A DNA stretch of 64,000 bases from an uncultured Eubacteriales bacterium (lineage in GTDB: Bacteria > Bacillota > Clostridia > Oscillospirales > Acutalibacteraceae). The notes beneath the pieces were generated by a model. That model did not search any database. It saw only the letters and a program-made list of their open reading frames with translations, and was not told the origin of the DNA. The stretch's first letter is position 1; every line of letters begins with the position of its first letter. Shown here piece by piece: positions 18,096 through 26,730 of this stretch. The position numbers and the translations under genes are program-made. The DNA lies in assembly GCA_905198155.1 (NCBI GenBank), contig CAJKBQ010000010.1:21286-85285 (forward strand), read 5' to 3'.

Positions 18096-18268
18096 ATCGG
18101 ATAAATCCATATATTCCGGGTTAAGTTCGTCACCATACGTTTTGCTGCCGGTGCCGATTATCGCATATTTTCTGCGGAAATCGTTCTATTAATTCATGTG
18201 CATTTCCGTTATAATGAAAATGCGTGCACGATTCTAACCTTACAACCTTATGAGGAGGAACATTTTAG

Positions 18269-19648
18269 ATGATTCACACGTATTCCATCTTAGACTTTGG
18301 CGCGGTTCCGGACACGGATGTCCCCCAAACCGAATCCATCCAGGCAGCGATTGACCGGTGCTTCGCGGCAGGCGGCGGCGTGGTTGAAATCCCGTGCGGA
18401 ACGTTTTGCACCGGTGACATTCGGCTGCGCAGCCACATAACGCTGCGGCTGTGCAGCGGCGCGGTACTGCGCGGCAGCCGCAGCCCGGCGGATTACTTTC
18501 ACCACCGCGCAGATTCAACCGAACCGCTCCCGCCCGAATGGGTAACGGATTGCCCGGTCATCCCGTTTTCAGAAATTCCGAATAACGATCACTATCAACC
18601 GGACTGCCCGCAATACAATTATGTCCGCTGCCCGGCCAGCCGCTGGAACAACGCGCTGATCCGTGCGTTCGATGCCGAGGACATCGCGATTATCGGCGAA
18701 GAAGGCGCGGTGATTGACGGTACCAACTGCTTTGATCCGCTGGGCGAAGAATCTTACCGCGGACCGCATGGGATTACGCTGTTCCGCTGCTCCAACGTAC
18801 GGCTGGACGGGTATACCATCCGCAACACGGGCAACTGGGCGCACAACCTGATCCAGTGTGAAAATGTGCAGGTGTCCCGCGTGACGGTGCTGGCCGGGCA
18901 CGACGGGATTCATATGTCCGTTTGCCGCAACATCACCATCGAAGATTCCGAATTCCGAACGGGCGATGACTGCATTGCCGGGTTCGCAAACGTCAACACC
19001 ATCGTTCGGGCGTGCCGGATCAACTCGTCGTGCAGTGCGTTCCGTTTCGGCGGGACAAATCTGCTCGTCACGGACTGCGAAATCTTTGGGCCGGGAACAT
19101 ACGGCTTCCGCGGCAAATTGTCCCGTGCGGAAAAAGAGTCCGGCGCACCGTCTCCGCAAAGCAGCGGACGGCACAATATGCTGGTTGCCTTTACCTACTA
19201 TGCTGACTTCAGCCTGCCAATCTCCGAGCAGCCCGGGAATTTGCGGATCGAGCACTGCACCATCCAGAACGCGGATCGGATCCTGCATTACAATTTTTCC
19301 GGGAACGAAACCTGGCAGAAGCATCGCCCGCTGGCAGATATCACGTTTTCGGACATTCAGTCCACGGGGATCCTGTACCCCATGAACGCCTACGGCAGTC
19401 CCGACGTTCCGCTGACCATCGTGCTGCGGGAAGTGTCCGTTCGGTATTCGACCCATCCGGAATCGTTTCTGCGATTGGCAAATTTCGACCGAGCCGTACT
19501 GGAGCGCGTAACCGTTTCCGGATTGGCGCCGGACACCCCATTGATCGAAACCTGGTCAGCGGGGGAGATCACACTGCGCGACGTCCGGTCCGACGGCGGC
19601 GCGCAGGTGCAGGCAGCCGACCATCCGTTTTTTGCGCGATCCATTTAA
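18269..19648 (+). CDS. Right-handed beta-helix hydrolase, GH28 (polygalacturonase)-like
   Basis: The 459-residue protein has the polygalacturonase/pectate-lyase-type start ILDFGAVPDTDVPQTESIQA, then FAAGGGVVEIPCGTF. It continues with coils typical of a right-handed beta-helix: IGEEGAVIDGTNCFDPLG, HGITLFRCSNVRLDGYTIRN, the catalytic-region-like GHDGIHMSVCRNITIEDSEF and RTGDDCIAGFANVNTIVRAC. The paired GDD-type Asp residues agree with GH28-like chemistry (family knowledge), but the exact glycan is unknown. There is no signal peptide, so it probably acts inside the cell on imported oligosaccharides. GAGGAGGAACA precedes the ATG. It is probably co-transcribed with the GH39-like gene 39 bases downstream. 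Confidence 0.75.
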   Translation: MIHTYSILDFGAVPDTDVPQTESIQAAIDRCFAAGGGVVEIPCGTFCTGDIRLRSHITLRLCSGAVLRGSRSPADYFHHRADSTEPLPPEWVTDCPVIPFSEIPNNDHYQPDCPQYNYVRCPASRWNNALIRAFDAEDIAIIGEEGAVIDGTNCFDPLGEESYRGPHGITLFRCSNVRLDGYTIRNTGNWAHNLIQCENVQVSRVTVLAGHDGIHMSVCRNITIEDSEFRTGDDCIAGFANVNTIVRACRINSSCSAFRFGGTNLLVTDCEIFGPGTYGFRGKLSRAEKESGAPSPQSSGRHNMLVAFTYYADFSLPISEQPGNLRIEHCTIQNADRILHYNFSGNETWQKHRPLADITFSDIQSTGILYPMNAYGSPDVPLTIVLREVSVRYSTHPESFLRLANFDRAVLERVTVSGLAPDTPLIETWSAGEITLRDVRSDGGAQVQAADHPFFARSI

Positions 19649-19687
19649 CCGATTTTTGAATCGTCAAATGCCATAAAGGAGGACATT

Positions 19688-20989
19688 ATGGAACACATTA
19701 CCATCCACTACGACCGCATCATCCAACCCATGCGGCCGATGCACGCGGTCAACAACGGGCCGATCATCGCCGGCAACGCCCAAACGCGCGGCAACGACGA
19801 AGCGTACCGCGCGGCGCGCATCCCGTTCGCCCGCACGCACGACGCCGCATTCTGCGCGGATTACGGCGGGGAACATACGGTAGATATCTCTGCCATATTC
19901 CCAAACTGGGACAGCGACCCCAACAACCCGTCGTCGTACGATTTTGTCGTGACGGACAATTATCTGCGCGAAATCCGCAGCGTCGGGACGGCGGTCTATT
20001 ACCGGCTGGGCAGCAAAATTGAGCACGGAGTCAAAAAATACGGCACGCTGCCGCCGCGGGACAACGCCAAATGGGCGGACATCTGCGCGCACATCATCGC
20101 GCACTACAACGAAGGCTGGGCAGACGGCTTCCGGTGGGATATCCAGTATTGGGAAATCTGGAATGAGCCGGATCTGGATCCGGACGACGCCGCCAACAAG
20201 GAGTGCTGGGGCGGAACGGCGGCGGAATTTTACGAATTTTACCGCACGGCAGCCACCGCGCTGAAAGCCCGGTTCCCGCACCTGAAAATCGGCGGTCCCG
20301 CCGTGGCGCGGGTGTGCCCGTCCGACTGGCTGGACGGTTTCCTCGCTGCGCTGACGCGGGACGGCGAACGGGTTCCGCTGGACTTCTTTTCGTGGCACCA
20401 GTATGGGACGGAGCCAAAAGCATTGGCCGCGCAGCAGGCGCTGGTGCGCGAAAAGCTGAACCGCGCCGGGTATTCGGCCACGGAATCCATCTGCAACGAG
20501 TGGAACTACGTCGCCGGGTGGACGGATAAATTTATCGCGTCGGTCGAGGCGATCAACGGGATCAAAGGTGCCGCATATACCGCCGCAGGAATGTGCGCGG
20601 CGCAACACGCGGGAATGGATATGCTGATGTATTACGACGCACGGCCGTCGGTGTTCAACGGACTGTTCGACTTTTACACCATGCGCCCGCTGAAAGGGTA
20701 CTACCCGTTTTTGGCATTTTCGGAGTTATATGCGCTGGGGAATCAGGTCGAAAGTCATACCGACGACCCGGATCTGTACGCGGCCGCAGCCGTCGGCGAC
20801 GGCGGTGCGCGCGCAGCAATGGTGGTTTACTACACCGATGATGACGCCGCCGCGCCGAAAACCGTCGCTATCGACGGAGATTACGCAGAATGCCGCCTGC
20901 TGGACGTCGCGCACGATTGGTGCGTTGTGCCGTTTGATGGAACGATTTGCCTTGCGCCGAACAGTGTCTTGTTGGTGATGGGGCATTGA
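19688..20989 (+). CDS. GH39-like glycoside hydrolase (beta-xylosidase family)
   Basis: The 433-residue protein has the clan GH-A retaining pattern: YWEIWNEPDLDPDD with acid/base Glu at residue 160, and ESICNEWNY with nucleophile Glu at about 271. These sit in a (beta/alpha)8 barrel followed by a short beta-sandwich-like C-terminus. Other GH39-like signatures are ARTHDAAFCADYGGEHTVDI (residues 48-67) and FFSWHQYGTEPKA. There is no signal peptide, so it should cleave xylo- or similar oligosaccharides in the cytoplasm. GGAGG lies before the ATG, and a strong terminator follows. Confidence 0.8.
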   Translation: MEHITIHYDRIIQPMRPMHAVNNGPIIAGNAQTRGNDEAYRAARIPFARTHDAAFCADYGGEHTVDISAIFPNWDSDPNNPSSYDFVVTDNYLREIRSVGTAVYYRLGSKIEHGVKKYGTLPPRDNAKWADICAHIIAHYNEGWADGFRWDIQYWEIWNEPDLDPDDAANKECWGGTAAEFYEFYRTAATALKARFPHLKIGGPAVARVCPSDWLDGFLAALTRDGERVPLDFFSWHQYGTEPKALAAQQALVREKLNRAGYSATESICNEWNYVAGWTDKFIASVEAINGIKGAAYTAAGMCAAQHAGMDMLMYYDARPSVFNGLFDFYTMRPLKGYYPFLAFSELYALGNQVESHTDDPDLYAAAAVGDGGARAAMVVYYTDDDAAAPKTVAIDGDYAECRLLDVAHDWCVVPFDGTICLAPNSVLLVMGH

Positions 20990-21020
20990 TGCGGCAGAGC
21001 AAAGCACGCCAACCCCACCC

Positions 21021-21063
21021 AAAAGCCCGGATTTTGCGATTGCAAAATCCGGGCTTTATTTTT
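21021..21063 (+). terminator. Terminator after the GH28-GH39 pair
   Basis: AAAGCCCGGATTTTGC pairs with its complement after a three-base loop, followed by TTATTTTT. It probably also ends the convergent FAD-oxidoreductase transcript. Confidence 0.85.
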
Positions 21064-21086
21064 CTCACACGCCCGCGGCCCGAATT

Positions 21087-22310
21087 TCATTGAAATTCGC
21101 CAAACGTTTCGTTCGGAACATCGCGCAGGGATCCACCGTGCAGCGCGGTGTAGGCCGCCGCTTTTCCGGCAGCTTCGCCCATTGCGCAGCAATCGCCCGT
21201 CACGCGGTACGACGCCATCGCGGCCCGCGACCCGGAAATCGTTTTCCCCGCAATCAGCAAACCTTCCAGCCCCACCGGAATCATGCAGCGGTATGGAATT
21301 TGATATGGCCGGACGGCACGGCACGTTTGGCCGGATGCATTCCCGTCGTGGATATCCACATTGAAGGTGACCGTGCAGACACCGTCCGGGAATTGCGCGC
21401 CGGTGAACACGTCGTCGTCGGTCAGCGTGTATTCCCCGCGGAACCGGCGGGACTCCCGCACGCCCAACACCGGCGCGCTTTGCAGCAACTGCCAGTCGCG
21501 GAAATCGGGATCGTAGTCGCGCAGCAGCTCGTAAATTTCGATCATTTGCCGCCGCCCTTCCACGGTCGCGCGGGTGCGGTCTGCGGCAGACAGTGCCGAA
21601 TAGCCCCGCATATGCGTCAGCTGAACCACGCCGAAGTCCGCGTTCGGCACCGGAATCAGATACGGCGTGTCAAACGGCGCGCGGCGGCCCTTTCCCTCTT
21701 TGGCATATGCGGCGGTCAGCACATCCTGCATCATTAACCCGTCACAATATTTGTCCGGGATGTTCCCAACCAGGAACATCAGCGTCATCGCCTGGCATCG
21801 GTGTGTGTCTGCATCACCGATGTCGAATGCTGCACCGGCATCGGCTGCCAAAGCGCCGTCGCCGGATGCATCGATAATCACCTTGCCCCGATATGCGCAG
21901 CGGCCGTCGATGCTTTCGGTCACGATGCCCGTCACGCGGCAGCCGTCCCGCAGCGCGCCGACGCACTGCGTTTCGTACCGCAGATCGACCCCCGCATCCA
22001 AGCACTTCTGTTCGAGCAGTGCTTTCATGTATTCGTAGTGAAAGCTGATGTGCCAAAACCCGCCCCACTGATTGCGGTGTTTCAGGTCGTCAATCAGCTC
22101 GGCCATCAAGCCGCCTTTGTTTGCTGCGTCGAACAGCGGATTAACCAGTCCGCTCGTCCACATCCCGCCCAGGCAGTTCTGCCGCTCCACCAGCAGAACC
22201 GATGCGCCCGACCGGGCGGCCGCAATGGCCGCGGCGCAGCCGGACGGCCCGCCGCCTGCGACGATGACATCGTACGATCCGCATTCCATTGTTTTGCATT
22301 GCATTTCCAT
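21087..22310 (-). CDS. FAD-dependent oxidoreductase (PF12831-like)
   Basis: The 407-residue flavoprotein begins with YDVIVAGGGPSGCAAAIAAA, the GxGxxG FAD-binding loop at about residues 14-33. It continues VLLVERQNCLGGMWTSGLVN, a DASGDGALAADAGAAFDIGD segment (near 175) and a C-terminal GLLIAGKTISGSRAAMASYR with VTGDCCAMGEAAG, which complete the FAD site. It resembles the C-terminal region of the 956-residue protein at 9239-12109. The start is ATG 22310 with AAGGAG upstream. Its promoter overlaps that of a divergent AraC gene, which is the likely regulator. Confidence 0.85.
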   Translation of the reverse strand: MEMQCKTMECGSYDVIVAGGGPSGCAAAIAAARSGASVLLVERQNCLGGMWTSGLVNPLFDAANKGGLMAELIDDLKHRNQWGGFWHISFHYEYMKALLEQKCLDAGVDLRYETQCVGALRDGCRVTGIVTESIDGRCAYRGKVIIDASGDGALAADAGAAFDIGDADTHRCQAMTLMFLVGNIPDKYCDGLMMQDVLTAAYAKEGKGRRAPFDTPYLIPVPNADFGVVQLTHMRGYSALSAADRTRATVEGRRQMIEIYELLRDYDPDFRDWQLLQSAPVLGVRESRRFRGEYTLTDDDVFTGAQFPDGVCTVTFNVDIHDGNASGQTCRAVRPYQIPYRCMIPVGLEGLLIAGKTISGSRAAMASYRVTGDCCAMGEAAGKAAAYTALHGGSLRDVPNETFGEFQ

Positions 22311-22355
22311 GAGAGATCCACTCCTTTTGCGATTTCGGATTTGTTTTCCAATGAA

Positions 22356-22384
22356 AGTATAGCAAATCCCCTTGACAATTGCAA
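22356..22384 (-). promoter_or_regulatory. Promoter of the FAD oxidoreductase gene, overlapping the divergent promoter
   Basis: On the minus strand TTGCAA (22379-22384) and TATACT (22356-22361) are 17 bases apart. The -35 region lies within the divergent AraC promoter, so polymerase binding in the two directions should compete. Confidence 0.6.
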
Positions 22385-22400
22385 TGGACGCAGTTAGAAT
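22372..22400 (+). promoter_or_regulatory. Promoter of the AraC gene at 22443
   Basis: TTGACA (22372-22377) and TAGAAT (22395-22400) are 17 bases apart. Confidence 0.75.
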
Positions 22401-22442
22401 AAATATGGACAAAACTTGATTTTGGATGGAGGCACATGTGCG

Positions 22443-23174
22443 ATGGATATTCGATTATACGCGCACTTCCCGCACAAAGTGCAGTTCGACTTTGCGCAGG
22501 AGCAATACGACTGTACGGTGGTTTTTCTGCTCACTGCCGGACAGTTTGCATTCGGAACGGACAGCCCGCCGACGCAGCAGCTGCACGCAGGCGAAGCCCT
22601 CATTTGCCCGGCAGGCGCGGCGGTACATCGCCGGGCCGAAGCGCCGATGACGCTGCACATGATTCAGGCGGCCGTCCCGTTTCCTCAGCGCACGGCCGCG
22701 CGGCTGATAATTTCGCCGCGGATGGACGAGGATTTGCGCCGATTGGCTCCGTTTGGGTTTTGCGCGGGTTCTATCCCGGACGAAGCGGCGCATTGGTGCA
22801 CAGACATCCTGATCGAAATGCGGGACGCACTGCGGGCTGCACCGATGGACGTTCGAGCTGCGCTGCACGCGGTGCTGCGGGAAATGACGCAGTTTCCGGC
22901 GCGTGCTTACCCCAACGATGTGCTGTGCCGTCGGCTGCGGTGCTGCGAATCGCGCCTGATCGCGCTGTTTCGCGCGGAAACCGGACGCACCCCGCAGCAA
23001 TATCTGCTCGACCGCCGGTTGCAGCGCAGCCGGGTGCTGCTGGTGCAGACGAATGACCCGATCGGGGAAATTGCGGCGCAATGCGGGTTTGCGGATCCGC
23101 TGTATTTCAGCCGGTTATTTTCGCGGCGCGGCGGCCGGTCGCCGCGGCGGTTTCGGAATGAAAATAAGGTATAA
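22443..23174 (+). CDS. AraC-family transcription regulator
   Basis: The 243-residue protein starts MDIRLYAHFPHKVQFDFAQE and has a cupin-like sensor (QLHAGEALICPAGAAVHRRA, residues 48-67). The C-terminal helix-turn-helix pair reads VLCRRLRCCESRLIALFRAE, TPQQYLLDRRLQRSRVLLVQ, GEIAAQCGFADPLYFSRLF and RRGGRSPRRFRNENKV. GGAGG at 22428-22432 is ten bases before ATG 22443, which I prefer over an upstream non-ATG start. It is divergent from, and probably controls, the FAD oxidoreductase gene. Confidence 0.85.
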   Translation: MDIRLYAHFPHKVQFDFAQEQYDCTVVFLLTAGQFAFGTDSPPTQQLHAGEALICPAGAAVHRRAEAPMTLHMIQAAVPFPQRTAARLIISPRMDEDLRRLAPFGFCAGSIPDEAAHWCTDILIEMRDALRAAPMDVRAALHAVLREMTQFPARAYPNDVLCRRLRCCESRLIALFRAETGRTPQQYLLDRRLQRSRVLLVQTNDPIGEIAAQCGFADPLYFSRLFSRRGGRSPRRFRNENKV

Positions 23175-23225
23175 CACGCGGGCATGGTAAGCATGGGGGG
23201 ATTCCGTATGGTGAGATCACCCCAA

Positions 23226-24034
23226 TCATATCAATGATCCAATTTTCCCCACAAACCGCGTCCCAGCCGGCTTCCCGGCGACCACATCATACAGCAGGTC
23301 GGGGCGGCGGCCGTTGAGGATGACGGTATCGATACCTTGCGCGGCGGCCAGCCGGGCGGCCTGGAGCTTGGTTTTCATCCCGCCGGTGCCGCGCCGGGAG
23401 CCAGCGCCGCCAGCGGCTGCGAGCAGCGCATCGTCGATGCGATCCACCTGACGAATCAGCCGGGCGTCGGGGAACAGGCGGGGGTCTTTGTCGAACAGGC
23501 CGTCAATGTCGGACAAAATCGCCAGTCGCCCCGCGCGGCACAGCACTGCCACCACTGCCGACAGCCGGTCGTTGTCGCCGAACAGGCGGTCGTCGGATTC
23601 GATTTCGGTGTAGCTGACCGAATCGTTTTCGTTCACGATCGGGACGACGTCCATTTCCAGCAGTGCGCCGAACGTCCGAACCAGATTTTCCCGCTTTTCT
23701 TCCTGCCGGATGTCGTCTGCATTCAGCAGAATTTGCGCGATCGATTGGCCATAGCCGCCGAAAAACCGGTCATACAGATACATCATGCTGCTCTGCCCCA
23801 CCGCCGCCGCGGCCTGCTTCATCCGCAGCTCCCGCGGCCGTTCGGTCAGACCCAGCCGGTTCGACCCGATGGCGATTGCGCCCGACGACACCAGGATCAC
23901 CTCCTGCCCCATATGCCGCAAATCGGCCAGCACGCGCGCAATGTGCTCCATCGACCGCAAGTCCTCTTGCCCCGATTCGTTCGTCAGCGACGATGTGCCC
24001 ACTTTGACGACGATGCGATGGATATTTGTTCCAT
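23226..24034 (-). CDS. proB: Glutamate 5-kinase with a frameshift at its start
   Basis: It phosphorylates glutamate, the first step of proline synthesis. The amino-acid kinase fold is clear: RIVVKVGTSSLTNESG, then VILVSSGAIAIGSNRLGLTE, the INENDSV-type VPIVNENDSVSYTEIESDD, FGDNDRLSAVVAVLCRAGRL, LSDIDGLFDKDPR and GTGGMKTKLQAARLAAAQG. There is no PUA domain, as in many short clostridial ProB proteins. The natural start, ATG 24034 with GGAGG seven bases upstream, is out of frame by one base with the ProB reading frame, which has no ATG before GTG 24002. Either one base is lost or gained near 24010-24030, or translation begins at a non-standard codon. No proA is adjacent. Confidence 0.8.
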
Positions 24035-24101
24035 TTTAGTACCTCCGAAAAATATATTGAATGAATGAAGTATGATCTCTTATCTCTAAGCAAAAAAACA
24101 C

Positions 24102-24130
24102 TTGCATTTTTCCGCCAAATATTGTATCAT
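24102..24130 (+). promoter_or_regulatory. Promoter of the LysR gene
   Basis: TTGCAT (24102-24107) and TATCAT (24125-24130) are 17 bases apart. Confidence 0.55.
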
Positions 24131-24217
24131 AAAAGAAAGGATTTGAAAAGCAAATGTTTGGCATCGGTTCGATCACAAAACCGTATCGTTCCGGGTCAAA
24201 TCGGGAGGACGAAACGG

Positions 24218-25105
24218 ATGGATATGAACCTGCTGAAATATTTGGCATTCATCAAAACGGTGGAATACGGCAGCTTCACCAAAGCGGGGGAAGTGCTGCA
24301 CTATTCGCAGTCCGGCATCAGCCGGATGATTCGCGACCTGGAAACCGAATGGGACTTGACGCTGCTGGAACGCGGGCGCGCGGGGGTGCGGCTGACGGGC
24401 GACGGCGCACGGCTGATGCCGTACGCGCAAAGCCTATGCGACGCGGGACAGCGGCTGCGGATGCAGGTGGACGCGCTGCACGGCGTCCAGACCGGCACCA
24501 TCCGAATCGGGACATTTTCCAGCGTCGCCACCCATTGGCTGCCGCGGACAATTCAGGCATTCCAGCAGGACTACCCCGGCATCAATTACGAACTCCTCCT
24601 CGGCGACTACACCGAGATCGAAGCCTGGCTGCGCGACGGCCGGGTGGACTGCGGGTTCCTTTGTGCGCCGCAGCCGGAGTTTCACACCATCCCGCTGGCG
24701 GTGGATCCGTTCCGGGCGATCCTGCCCCAAAATCATCCGCTGGCCACAGCAGACACCGTCTCGCTGGACGCGCTCTGCCGCGAGCCGTTCATCCTGCTGG
24801 AACGTGGCTCCAACACTGAAATCGCCGACGTGCTCGCCGCCGCAGGCCGTACCCCGCGCGTTCGCCTCACGACGTGGGACGACTACGCCATCATGGCCAT
24901 GGTCGAAAGCGGGATGGGCGTCAGTATGCTGCCGGAGCTGATTCTGCGCCGCGTCCCGTACCGGATTGTCGTCAAGCCGCTGGACATCCCCGCCGCCCGC
25001 ACCATCGTCCTCGCCCAGCGCGACCCCGACCGCTCTCCGCTGGCGGTGCAGCGGTTTTTGGAGTATTTGAAGTACCGGGATTTGGCGGAATCAAACAAAG
25101 AATAA
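24218..25105 (+). CDS. LysR-family transcription regulator
   Basis: The 295-residue protein opens with the LysR winged helix: MNLLKYLAFIKTVEYGSFTK, AGEVLHYSQSGISRMIRDLE and LTLLERGRAGVRLTGDG. An effector-binding domain begins near residue 90 (TGTIRIGTFSSVATHWLPRT, YELLLGDYTEIEAWLRDGRV, MAMVESGMGVSMLPELILRR). GGGAGGACG precedes ATG 24218. It is divergent from proB across a 180-bp gap. No obvious target operon follows it, so autoregulation or control of proB are the local options (inference). Confidence 0.9.
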   Translation: MDMNLLKYLAFIKTVEYGSFTKAGEVLHYSQSGISRMIRDLETEWDLTLLERGRAGVRLTGDGARLMPYAQSLCDAGQRLRMQVDALHGVQTGTIRIGTFSSVATHWLPRTIQAFQQDYPGINYELLLGDYTEIEAWLRDGRVDCGFLCAPQPEFHTIPLAVDPFRAILPQNHPLATADTVSLDALCREPFILLERGSNTEIADVLAAAGRTPRVRLTTWDDYAIMAMVESGMGVSMLPELILRRVPYRIVVKPLDIPAARTIVLAQRDPDRSPLAVQRFLEYLKYRDLAESNKE

Positions 25106-25207
25106 AGACCGCAGCTGTTTTGTTGAATCGTGCCATACTGAATGACCCCATATATGCCACGCCGCATGCGTCCACCATGATTCCATATTCACCCCCGGAG
25201 GTGTCCC

Positions 25208-26020
25208 ATGCCCAATCTGCTCTGCTACACATCCTACGCGGCGGGCGGCGCGTTTGGCGTCATCTGCCAAACATCGTCCCCGACGGGCGACTATCCGCTG
25301 CACCGCCACGACTACATCGAAGTGGAATACCTGGCGCGCGGCCGCATCGACCACGAGCTGAACGGCGTTCCGGCACAGCTGGGGCCGGGCGACTGCTACG
25401 GGCTGGGGCTGCACGACCTGCATCGGTTCTGGGTGACGGAGCCGGTCGCGTTTCACAACCTTTGCATCCGCCCCAGTGCAGTAGACCCAGCGGTGCGGGC
25501 GCTGCTGATGGCGCAGCCGTTCCCGTTTTGCGGCCATTTGTCTGCCGATGTCCGCGCGCAGGCGGACGGGTGGTTCGGCGCGCTGAGCGGATTGCTGCGC
25601 GCGCCCGACCGCTACGCCGCCCCCCGCGTCACTGCATACCTGCTGCTGATCCTGACGGCGATCTTCGCGCAGTCGCGCCCTGCTCCGGCCGCCGCCGACG
25701 GCACGCGCTGCGTCCGCGATGCGCTGGACTGGATTGGCGCGCACTACGCCGAGCCGATCACGCTGCTGCGGCTGGCGGACGCGGTACATTTGTCGCCCAG
25801 CTACCTGAGCGCAGTATTTTCGGCGCAAGTGGGCTGCGCATTCGTGCCCTATCTAACGCGCCTGCGCATTGAAAAAGCCCAGCAGCGACTCATTGCCACT
25901 GACGACTCGGTAACAGAGATCGCACTGGACTGCGGGTTCGGCAGTTTTTCGTCGTTCAGCCGGGCATTCCGCCGCTTCACCGGCCGCTCCGCGGGGGAAT
26001 TCCGCGCGGCGTGGCGGTGA
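25208..26020 (+). CDS. AraC-family transcription regulator
   Basis: The 270-residue protein has an N-terminal cupin sensor with the metal/sugar-pocket pattern PLHRHDYIEVEYLARGRIDH (residues 30-49), then LGPGDCYGLGLHDLHRF. The C-terminal double helix-turn-helix reads ITLLRLADAVHLSPSYLSAV, YLTRLRIEKAQQRLIATDDS, VTEIALDCGFGSFSSFSRAF and RRFTGRSAGEFRAAWR. CGGAGGTG precedes the ATG. It is the last backbone gene before the accessory island; any genes it once controlled may have been displaced. Confidence 0.9.
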   Translation: MPNLLCYTSYAAGGAFGVICQTSSPTGDYPLHRHDYIEVEYLARGRIDHELNGVPAQLGPGDCYGLGLHDLHRFWVTEPVAFHNLCIRPSAVDPAVRALLMAQPFPFCGHLSADVRAQADGWFGALSGLLRAPDRYAAPRVTAYLLLILTAIFAQSRPAPAAADGTRCVRDALDWIGAHYAEPITLLRLADAVHLSPSYLSAVFSAQVGCAFVPYLTRLRIEKAQQRLIATDDSVTEIALDCGFGSFSSFSRAFRRFTGRSAGEFRAAWR

Positions 26021-26040
26021 AGGGAGGGATTTTAGATAAT

Positions 26041-26166
26041 AGACCTGTTCGATAACCTCTAAGAGAGTGGAAAAATACACAAATAAGGAATATCATCTTT
26101 TCAATCTGCGTTTTTCCTTAGTTTGCGGTATTTTTAACCGTCAGCATTAAGTTATCGAACAGGTCT
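26041..26166. repeat. 126-bp MITE-like element
   Basis: The segment is bounded by perfect 16-bp terminal inverted repeats: AGACCTGTTCGATAAC at 26041-26056 and its complement at 26151-26166. The interior is AT-rich and has no coding capacity. That form fits a non-autonomous miniature element moved by another element's transposase. I see no convincing target duplication. It lies at the edge of the island, directly against the broken IS3. Confidence 0.6.
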
Positions 26167-26168
26167 GA

Positions 26169-26672
26169 TTAGTTTCTCATCATGGATGCCTCCCGAAGCT
26201 TTGTGGGAGGCATCCGTTTTGTTTTGGGTTGAATTCTTCTGTTATTATAGTAATCAATATCGTCCGAGATTGCTTTTGAGAAGATTGCAAAAGTAGTATA
26301 TTCTTTCTCGCAACCGTAAAACATCTCATTTTTCAGTCGTCCAAAGAATGTTTCCTTAACGCAATTATCATAGCAATTCCCTTTTCTGGACATGGATTGA
26401 ATAATCTTATGCTTTTGAATTTCCGTTCGATAGGCAGCGTGCCGATATTGCCAGCCTTGATCCGAGTGCATAATCAGTCCATTCACAGAGGGAAAGCGTT
26501 CAAACGCTTTATTCGGTTGTCCATTTTTGCCCCACATGAATTTTTCTATCCGAGTCCATCTGCGAATCATCTTCCGAAAGTTCTCTTTCTGTATGCCCTC
26601 TGGCGTTTCTGGCCATTTCCCTTGTCGATATAATTCTACGCACATCCGTTTGTGCTCATAACTGTATTTCAT
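26169..26672 (-). pseudogene. Fused OrfA/OrfB fragment of an IS3-family transposase
   Basis: Residues 1-45 (MKYSYEHKRMCVELYRQGKW and on) are the helix-turn-helix start of OrfA. After about residue 60 the protein becomes the end of the DDE integrase: GLIMHSDQGWQYRHAAYRTE, QSMSRKGNCYDNCVKETFFG with the catalytic Glu, and IDYYNNRRIQPKTKRMPPTK. The first catalytic Asp and most of OrfB are deleted, yet the joined frame stays open for 167 residues. It cannot transpose by itself. Confidence 0.75.
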
Positions 26673-26715
26673 ATAGCAGTACCCCCAATACTGTGGTTCC
26701 AGTATTGGGGGTACA
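26169..26715 (-). mobile_element. Remnant of an IS3-family (IS150-like) insertion sequence
   Basis: The left end on the minus strand begins TGTACCCCCAATACTG at about 26715 and is part of a perfect 14-bp inverted repeat (26679-26692 with 26701-26714). The single open frame (26672 to 26169) joins the first part of OrfA to the last third of the OrfB integrase, and the far end has no matching terminal repeat. The copy therefore lost its centre and right end. Confidence 0.7.
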
Positions 26716-26730
26716 TATCAATTTTGAGGG

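Noticed and set aside
26679..26714. Perfect 14-bp hairpin read as terminator of the surface-protein gene
   Set aside because: The same sequence is the end of the IS3 remnant (TGTACCCCC start), and no T run follows on the minus strand. It may still stop transcription, but I do not call it a terminator.
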